A DNA stretch of 36,198 nucleotides. It comes from Deltaproteobacteria bacterium. Lineage in GTDB: Bacteria > Myxococcota_A > UBA9160 > UBA4427. Each line of letters opens with the position of its first letter. Within the stretch, counting starts at the first letter, position 1. The notes below the pieces were generated by a model, which did no database searches, was not told the origin of the DNA, and saw only the letters and a program-made list of their open reading frames with translations. This document shows, piece after piece, positions 31,697 through 36,198 of the stretch. The translations under genes were made by a program, and so were the position numbers. Location: the NCBI GenBank assembly GCA_002709835.1, contig PAQX01000003.1, forward strand, positions 54,012-90,209, in the 5' to 3' direction.

Positions 31697-32529
31697 GCAC
31701 GAACTCGCGATGGTTCTCGGCGAATCCAGACAAGGCCTGGGCCGAGAAGTTCTTCCTGACCTTCATCCCCGTTTTCTTCGTCTACAACGGCGTGATGCAG
31801 GGAATGGACTGGCTCGACACGAACGATTTCTGGCACATCGTCCAGAACCTCGGCATGTGGCTGCCCTACTGCGTGTTCCTGCCGTGGTGGCTGCGGCGGA
31901 ACTCGGGCGTCCCCTGGCACCACAGCTACTGGTGGAAGTTCAATCTCTACATGTTCGTCTTCGTGTTCTGGGTGACCTACTTCCACACGGAATACTTCTT
32001 CGACCTGCTCGGCCTGCGCTACCGCCACGACGACGTCTCGCTGTACTTCGATGCCTCTCTGGTCGGCCCCGATGAAGCTACGGCGGCGGAGACCTTCCAG
32101 AAGGTGCCGCTCGGGATGTATCTGAACGCCACCGCGTTCTTCGTCGTCTACCATACGGCCGCCGTCGTCGGCATGCGACGCGTCCGTAACATGACGCAGG
32201 GGCTCGCGGCGAACGGGAAGCGACTCGCCTGGGCGGCGATCGTCCTCGTGTCGGCGCTCTTCTGGGCCTGGGCCGAGACGTGGCTCTACATCACGCAGGC
32301 GGCGAGCACGACCGTCTGGTATGAGGACCTCGACGCGATGCTCGTCTGGGGCTCGGTGATCTATTCGATGTACTTCGTCGCGAGCTTTCCGAGCGTCTAC
32401 CGCTTGGACGAGACGATGAGTGCGGCGCGCTGGACCTGGTCGCGAACCTTTCTGGAGGCGACCGCGGCGGCGATGATCAGCATGTTCCTCTTCGATCTCT
32501 GGGGCCACTACGTCGGGCGTATCTACTGA
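31693..32529 (+). CDS. Cycloeucalenol cycloisomerase-like multi-pass membrane protein
   Basis: A 278-residue membrane protein with about six hydrophobic segments (near residues 20-36, 50-66, 82-104, 142-160, 178-198, 216-232 and 256-272, the second being weak). From memory it aligns along its length with plant cycloeucalenol cycloisomerase (CPI1), which opens the 9,19-cyclopropane ring of sterol precursors. Shared blocks are NPDKAW (11-16), YWWKFNL (79-85), YFHTEYFFDLLG (96-107), YHTA with RRVR (153-165), an Ala-x-x-Glu-Thr turn (193-196), YFVASFPSVYRLDE (227-240) and DLW (268-270). The plant protein has similar spacing and length. The ATG at 31693 overlaps the dioxygenase stop (ATGA), and an extended SDR gene follows after 16 bases. 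Homology is, in my view, strong; that the bacterial protein acts on a sterol is inference. No oxidosqualene cyclase is in the window. Confidence 0.75.
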   Translation: MSTNSRWFSANPDKAWAEKFFLTFIPVFFVYNGVMQGMDWLDTNDFWHIVQNLGMWLPYCVFLPWWLRRNSGVPWHHSYWWKFNLYMFVFVFWVTYFHTEYFFDLLGLRYRHDDVSLYFDASLVGPDEATAAETFQKVPLGMYLNATAFFVVYHTAAVVGMRRVRNMTQGLAANGKRLAWAAIVLVSALFWAWAETWLYITQAASTTVWYEDLDAMLVWGSVIYSMYFVASFPSVYRLDETMSAARWTWSRTFLEATAAAMISMFLFDLWGHYVGRIY

Positions 32530-32545
32530 CGGGGGATCCGACCGG

Positions 32546-33583
32546 ATGAAGATCCTCGTGACCGGGGCCACCGGGCTGATCGGCTGCCACGCAGCGGCGG
32601 CTCTCGTCGAGGCGGGGCATACCGTCCGCTTGCTCGTCCGGGACCCCGGAAAGCTCCAGGCCGTCTTCGCGCCCTTTGGACGGCGGCCGAGTGACTTCGA
32701 GCTCTTCACCGGCTCGATCGACGACGACGCCGTGCTTGACGCCGCCCTCGAATGGGTCGAAGGACTGCTCCACTGCGCCGGTCGGTTCTCGCCCGACCGG
32801 AGAGAGGCCGCGGCGCTCCGGGCGACGAACGTGGAGGGCACGCGGCGGATCCTTGCGGCCGCGGAACGAGCGGGGGAAGCGGGGCTCCTCGGTCGCTTGG
32901 TGTACGTATCGAGCATTCTTGCGCTCTTTCCGGCGCCAGGGCCCATCATGCGAGCAGCGGATGTGGTCGCGACGCCCGTCGAGATGTACGCCGCGACGAA
33001 GGCTGAGGCGGAACGGGTCGCGAGGGACGCCCAGGCGCGGTTGCCCCTCACGATCGTGTATCCCGCCGCGGTGCAGGGGCCGGACGATCCGACCTTTTCG
33101 ATCGGTCCAAAGCTCGTGGCGGACGCGCTCGTCGAGAACAGTGTGCTCGTGACCGAGGGCGGGTTGCCCTCGACGGACGTGCGCGACCTGGCGCGGGTCT
33201 TCGTCGCGATCTTCTCCGGGGAGGAGCACGCCGACCGGATGATGGGGCCGGCGTTCTTCGTCGAGCATGCCGACTATCACGCCTTGCTGTGTCGTGTGAC
33301 GGGTCGCTCGCTGCGCGCGCAGCGGATGCCGGGCTGGCTCCTACGGGCGATGGGTCGCGTGGGGGACTGGATGGGGCTGCTCGGGCGACCGGTTCAGCTG
33401 ACTTCGGAGGCCGCGGCCGTCCTCACGCGAAGCGTCCCCGTCGACGACGCGGAAGCGCGCAGACTGCTCGGACGGCCGCCCCTTACCGCGGAGGAGTCCT
33501 TCCGGGACCTGATCGCGTGGATGGCGAAGGTCGGACACGTGCCCGCGGAGGCCGCGGGTCGGATCGCCGATCGGACCGACTGA
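32546..33583 (+). CDS. NAD-dependent epimerase/dehydratase (extended SDR, 3-beta-HSD-like)
   Basis: A 345-residue extended SDR. The cofactor motif MKILVTGATGLIGCHAAAAL begins the protein, followed by LLVRDPGK (Arg suggesting NADP), LLHCAGRFS, NVEGTRRILAAAE, the active Ser in LVYVSSILALF and Tyr-Lys in EMYAATKAEAERVA. The next block LPLTIVYPAAVQGPDD is typical of the dihydroflavonol-reductase / 3-beta-hydroxysteroid-dehydrogenase branch. The C-terminal domain contains MPGWLLRAMGRVGDWMG. It follows the CPI-like gene by 16 bases, with the dioxygenase coupled upstream, so the three form one operon. In sterol synthesis a related enzyme oxidises the 3-hydroxyl during C4 demethylation, which would fit the context, but the substrate is unproven. 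Confidence 0.9.
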   Translation: MKILVTGATGLIGCHAAAALVEAGHTVRLLVRDPGKLQAVFAPFGRRPSDFELFTGSIDDDAVLDAALEWVEGLLHCAGRFSPDRREAAALRATNVEGTRRILAAAERAGEAGLLGRLVYVSSILALFPAPGPIMRAADVVATPVEMYAATKAEAERVARDAQARLPLTIVYPAAVQGPDDPTFSIGPKLVADALVENSVLVTEGGLPSTDVRDLARVFVAIFSGEEHADRMMGPAFFVEHADYHALLCRVTGRSLRAQRMPGWLLRAMGRVGDWMGLLGRPVQLTSEAAAVLTRSVPVDDAEARRLLGRPPLTAEESFRDLIAWMAKVGHVPAEAAGRIADRTD

Positions 33584-33696
33584 GTGTTCGGATAGGCGAA
33601 CCAGGGGGCCAGCCGGAACTCGAGCACGTCGTCGAAACCTCGCGTCTGCGGACGGGCGGGCTTCGTTGCGGTGCCGTCCAGGCGGAGGCTCACGAG

Positions 33697-33768
33697 CACG
33701 GCCGCGTGTGTTCAGTCGAGGATCGCCAGGTTCACGGCCGCGTGTGTTCAGTCGAGGATCGCCGCGTT
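33697..33768. repeat. 36-base tandem duplication across the 3' end of the serine hydrolase gene
   Basis: Two head-to-tail 36-base units, 33697-33732 and 33733-33768, differ at only two adjacent positions (AG versus GC near the unit ends). The second unit contains the last codons and the TGA (33748-33750) of the minus-strand serine hydrolase. The first is a copy lying downstream of that stop and would again encode AILD plus stop. The rest of the 164-base gap 33584-33747 shows no terminator with a T-run and no supportable gene. Confidence 0.85.
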
Positions 33769-35124
33769 CACGCCCCGCATCAGGTGGGAGCGCAGGCGAT
33801 AGGTGCTCGACGGTACGAGCTGCGTCATGAACACGACGGCGATGTCCTGCCCGGGATCGATCCAGAAATAGGTGCTCGCGGCGCCGCCCCAGCCGAAGGT
33901 GCCTTCGGAGACCGGGAGGCCGGTGAATGCCGGCTCGACGACGACGCTGCCCGTCAGGCCGAAGCCGAGGCCGAGGCCGCCGTTCGCATAGTCGGCGGAG
34001 CCACCGAAGGCGAGGGGGCGGTCGCCGAAGTCGACGCGCGAGAGATGGTTCGCCGTCATCAAATCCACCGTTCGTGGAGAGAGGAGGCGCTCCCCGTCGA
34101 GCTCGCCGCCGCGCAGCAGCATCATCGCGAATCGCATGTAGTCCCCCGCGGTCGAGACCAGGCCGCCGCCACCGCCGGGCATCGCCGGCGGTTCGCGATA
34201 GGCGCTCGTGCGCGGTGGGTCGATGAGCGTGAGCCCGCCCGCCGGCGTGGGCCCGTACAGCGCGGCGAAGCGAGCGAGTCCCCCGCCGTCGACGTGGAAG
34301 CCGGTGTCCGGCATCCCGAGCCGAGAGAAGATCTCCTCTTCCAGAAAGTCGGGGAAGGATCGACCGTCGGTGACCTCGATGAGGCGACCGAGCACGTCCA
34401 TGTTGATGCCGTAGTGCCACGCGCGGCCCGGTTGCTGGACGAGAGGAAGTTCGCCGAGGCGCGTCACCATGTCGGCGAGGGTGGCGGTCTGGTCGGGACC
34501 GGCCCCGCCGAGTGCCGTCGTTCCCGGGGTCGGCCGAACGCCGGGGGTGATCGTCTGCTCGACGTACTGCTGGCCGAGAGGGGGTGGCGCCAGGAAGTGG
34601 TAGCTGAATCCGCTGGTGTGGCGGAGGAGGTCGAGGACCGTGATCTCGCGCTCGGCCGGGACCGTCGACGTCGTTCCGTCGCCGTTCCAGATCATCACCT
34701 CGAGATCGCCGAGTTCCGGAAGGTATTTAGAGATCGGATCGTTCAGGAGGAAGTTCCCGTTCTCCCAGGCGATCATCGTGGCCACCCCGGTCACGACCTT
34801 CGACATCGAATAGATACGGAAGATCGTGTCGCGCTCGAGCGCACGCCCCTCTTCGAGGTCCATCGCGCCGTAGAGGCTCTCATAGACGACCCGTCCCCCT
34901 CGCGCGACCAGAAGCTGGTAGCCGGGGAGGCGACCGTCGTCGACGTAGGCGGCCAGGATCCGGTCGAGGGTCGCGAGCCGCTCGCTGGACAGGCCGACCT
35001 CTTCCGGGGTCGCCGCGCCAAAGGGAGCCGCTGTGCGGTCGGCCGGTCCCTTCGCGCAGGCCCCTAGCAAGAGGAGCCCGACGAGGGCGAGGGCGCGCAG
35101 TCGGAGCGGGGAGGGGAGGAACAT
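33748..35124 (-). CDS. Lipoprotein serine hydrolase (beta-lactamase / class C fold)
   Basis: A 458-residue serine hydrolase of the beta-lactamase superfamily; members act as esterases, D,D-peptidases or amidases. The N-terminus is a lipoprotein signal with lipobox LLGAC (Cys23), so the enzyme is probably anchored to a membrane facing the periplasm. The nucleophile motif SMSK (106-109) lies in FRIYSMSKVVTG. LLRHTSGFSYHFL and WHYGINMDVLGRLIE, with the tyrosine of the second motif, match the family, and MPGGGGGLVSTAGDYMRF is also typical. A third motif may be GWGGAAST. AGGAGA stands before the ATG complementing 35122-35124. It follows the SDR-like gene at 35158 by 33 bases, forming an operon. 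The extreme 3' end is duplicated (33697-33768). Confidence 0.93.
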   Translation of the reverse strand: MFLPSPLRLRALALVGLLLLGACAKGPADRTAAPFGAATPEEVGLSSERLATLDRILAAYVDDGRLPGYQLLVARGGRVVYESLYGAMDLEEGRALERDTIFRIYSMSKVVTGVATMIAWENGNFLLNDPISKYLPELGDLEVMIWNGDGTTSTVPAEREITVLDLLRHTSGFSYHFLAPPPLGQQYVEQTITPGVRPTPGTTALGGAGPDQTATLADMVTRLGELPLVQQPGRAWHYGINMDVLGRLIEVTDGRSFPDFLEEEIFSRLGMPDTGFHVDGGGLARFAALYGPTPAGGLTLIDPPRTSAYREPPAMPGGGGGLVSTAGDYMRFAMMLLRGGELDGERLLSPRTVDLMTANHLSRVDFGDRPLAFGGSADYANGGLGLGFGLTGSVVVEPAFTGLPVSEGTFGWGGAASTYFWIDPGQDIAVVFMTQLVPSSTYRLRSHLMRGVNAAILD

Positions 35125-35157
35125 CGGGATCTCCTGAGCCAGGCAGGGGCGAGCGGG

Positions 35158-35874
35158 CTAGGGAAGCAGCGCGCCGCCGTCGACGTCGACGGTGGTTCCG
35201 GTCACGAAATCGTTCGCGATCACGAAGAGGATCGCCTGGGCGACCTCTTCGGGGGTTCCGGGACGCGGGATGAGGTTGTTCGCGGTCACGCCAGCCAGCA
35301 GCTTCGCGCCCTGCTCGAGATCCTCGCCGAACATCTCTGTCACGATCGAGCCCGGCGCGACAACGTTGATCCGGCGCGGCGTGATCTCCGGAGCGATCGC
35401 GCGCGCGAAGCCTTCGACCGCGTTGCCGACCGTCGAGATGGCCGACATGCCCGGGTTGCATTTGCGGGCCGGGAATCCGCTCACCAGGACGATCGTCGCG
35501 TCTCCGGTCAGATGCTCGGCACCGAGACGCACGGCATTCGTATAGCCCCAGAGCTTGTCGAAGGAGCCCTGGAAACCATCGAGGTCCATCTCGAGGAAGG
35601 GGCCCATGGCACGCTCGCCGCCCGTCGCGGCGCAGACGAGGATGTCGAGGGGGGCGAGCGAAGCGAAGAGCGCGGAGAGCGATTCGCGATCGCGGACGTC
35701 GACGTCGTGGAGCGTCGTGCCCTCGCCGAGTCCGTTCGTCGCGCGTTCACGCTTCGTGGCGGAGCGGCTGGCGACGGCGACCTGGGCGCCGCCCCGTTCG
35801 AGCGCCTGTGCTGTGGCGAGTCCGATGCCCGCGGTGCCGCCGAGTACGAGGGCGCTTCGGCCTGCGAGTTCCAT
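35158..35874 (-). CDS. SDR-fold protein lacking the catalytic Tyr and Lys
   Basis: A 238-residue SDR with an intact cofactor motif ALVLGGTAGIGLATAQAL (about residues 8-25), Arg after strand 2 (VAVASRSATKR) pointing to NADP(H), and the usual end TGTTVDVDGGALL. The region after the Ser (VLVSGFPARKC) reads GMSAISTVGNAVEGFARAIAPE. Where classical SDRs have Tyr-x-x-x-Lys there is Ile146 and Gly150. I recall other SDR-like proteins with this NAVEG form, so it may be a recognised variant rather than a dead gene. AGGAGG lies six bases before the ATG complementing 35872-35874; an upstream frame adds 30 non-family residues. It is first in an operon with the serine hydrolase and divergent from the amidohydrolase. 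Confidence 0.85.
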   Translation of the reverse strand: MELAGRSALVLGGTAGIGLATAQALERGGAQVAVASRSATKRERATNGLGEGTTLHDVDVRDRESLSALFASLAPLDILVCAATGGERAMGPFLEMDLDGFQGSFDKLWGYTNAVRLGAEHLTGDATIVLVSGFPARKCNPGMSAISTVGNAVEGFARAIAPEITPRRINVVAPGSIVTEMFGEDLEQGAKLLAGVTANNLIPRPGTPEEVAQAILFVIANDFVTGTTVDVDGGALLP

Positions 35875-35927
35875 GCGTTCCTCCTGATCGAGAACGACGA
35901 TCGCAGCCGCTCGGAGGTGGGGCAAGA

Positions 35928-35944
35928 CGCCTCGATCCGAGGCG
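35928..35944. promoter_or_regulatory. Palindrome in the divergent region before the amidohydrolase
   Basis: Perfect 7-base arms CGCCTCG (35928-35934) and CGAGGCG (35938-35944) flank a 3-base centre, midway in the 174-base gap between the divergent SDR-like and amidohydrolase genes and about 30 bases upstream of a -10 box. A candidate shared operator; chance occurrence is possible. Confidence 0.3.
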
Positions 35945-35972
35945 ACCTGGGGGCGGTCCCGCAAGCCCGACG

Positions 35973-35981
35973 TGATAGAAT
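35973..35981 (+). promoter_or_regulatory. Extended -10 promoter element of the amidohydrolase gene
   Basis: TGATAGAAT has the TG-n-TAtAAT form of an extended -10 box, which can act without a good -35; no good -35 is seen. It lies 67 bases before the ATG at 36049. Confidence 0.4.
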
Positions 35982-36048
35982 CCGCACGCGCGCGACGCGG
36001 GCGTCCTTGGCGCGCTCGCCGGGCGCGCGAGACGAGGAAGGGAATCCG

Positions 36049-36198
36049 ATGGGGCGAACGGTATTCGTGAACGGGCGCGTATTCGACGGGACCGAGGTGC
36101 TCGCTGCCGGCACGAACGTCGTCGTCGAGGACAACCGGATCACGCAGGTGAGCGATGCCCCTGTCGAGACCAGGGGAGACGATCGCGTCGTCGATCTC
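36049..36198 (+). CDS. Amidohydrolase family protein, N-terminal fragment cut by window end
   Basis: Fifty residues are visible. TVFVNGRVFDGTEVLAAGTN followed by VVVEDNRITQV and VVDL is the beta-sandwich start shared by amidohydrolases such as imidazolonepropionase, prolidase-like and aryldialkylphosphatase enzymes; the metal-binding HxH would follow just beyond the edge. GAGGAAGG stands upstream of the ATG at 36049. The gene is divergent from the SDR-like/serine hydrolase operon. Substrate cannot be judged from this fragment. Confidence 0.82.
   Translation, partial: MGRTVFVNGRVFDGTEVLAAGTNVVVEDNRITQVSDAPVETRGDDRVVDL

Noticed and set aside
33394..33699. Short minus-strand frame with protein-like stretch FDDVLEFRLAPWFAYPN
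   Set aside because: It overlaps the 3' end of the extended SDR, has no ribosome site and loses any pattern after about 40 residues; a gene remnant is conceivable but not supportable.
33289..35067. 592-codon open frame on the plus strand
   Set aside because: Antisense to the lipoprotein serine hydrolase with SMSK motif; composed of Arg/Gly/Glu repeats from GC-rich codons.
1..36198. Mobile element, CRISPR, tRNA or rRNA
   Set aside because: I found no transposase or integrase motif, no regularly spaced repeats beyond the single 36-base duplication, and no cloverleaf or rRNA-like sequence.

Overview
This is a GC-rich bacterial chromosomal window (G and C at most third codon positions) with 32 protein genes, two of them cut by the window edges. 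It has no tRNA, rRNA, CRISPR array, transposase or phage gene, and no gap between genes exceeds 300 bases. The gene mix suggests a metabolically versatile aerobe with a large oxidoreductase repertoire. It includes many short-chain dehydrogenases (SDRs), three cytochromes P450, a Rieske oxygenase, a TauD-type dioxygenase, D-aminoacylase-type amidohydrolases, a DUF3604 protein and a bactofilin. I would guess a Myxococcota- or Binatota-like (former deltaproteobacterial) environmental lineage, but no marker gene here fixes the taxonomy.

Layout. (1) 1-1376, minus: 5' part of a biotin carboxylase. (2) 1626-8351, plus: nitroreductase, then a TetR / membrane-fusion-protein / RND-pump operon with overlapping stop and start codons and a clear promoter and palindrome at 2289-2351, then a D-2-hydroxyacid dehydrogenase. 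(3) 8540-11645: a DUF1214-type protein and, convergent to it, an exported DUF3604 protein. (4) 11831-19235, plus: bactofilin, two coupled small alpha/beta-barrel proteins, an MFS carrier, a D-aminoacylase-type amidohydrolase and two coupled P450s. (5) 19242-28016, mixed strands: SDRs, a degenerate SDR, a ketosteroid-isomerase-like protein, a KshA-like Rieske oxygenase coupled to a SnoaL-like protein, a third P450 and a Tat-exported protein. (6) 28242-33583, plus: enoyl-CoA hydratase family protein, catechol-O-methyltransferase-like protein, D-glycerate 3-kinase, TauD-family dioxygenase, a membrane protein resembling plant cycloeucalenol cycloisomerase, and an extended SDR. (7) 33748-36198: lipoprotein serine hydrolase, an SDR without catalytic Tyr/Lys, and the start of an amidohydrolase.

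How the genes may work together. Segments 4-6 contain enzyme families that recur in steroid and terpenoid metabolism: KSI-like fold, KshA-like Rieske oxygenase, P450s, SDRs, enoyl-CoA hydratase and a sterol-isomerase-like membrane protein. The most notable gene is the cycloeucalenol-cycloisomerase-like protein at 31693-32529, a family known mainly from plant sterol synthesis. No oxidosqualene cyclase or squalene epoxidase lies in the window, so sterol or steroid substrates are an inference. Several enzymes lack expected catalytic residues: the KSI-like protein has Ile for the base Asp38, two SDRs lack Tyr/Lys, two P450s have altered helix I motifs, and the hydratase lacks the second Glu. Either the chemistry is non-standard or some of these are non-catalytic partners.

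Many genes are translationally coupled through 1- or 4-base stop/start overlaps, often with GTG or TTG starts.
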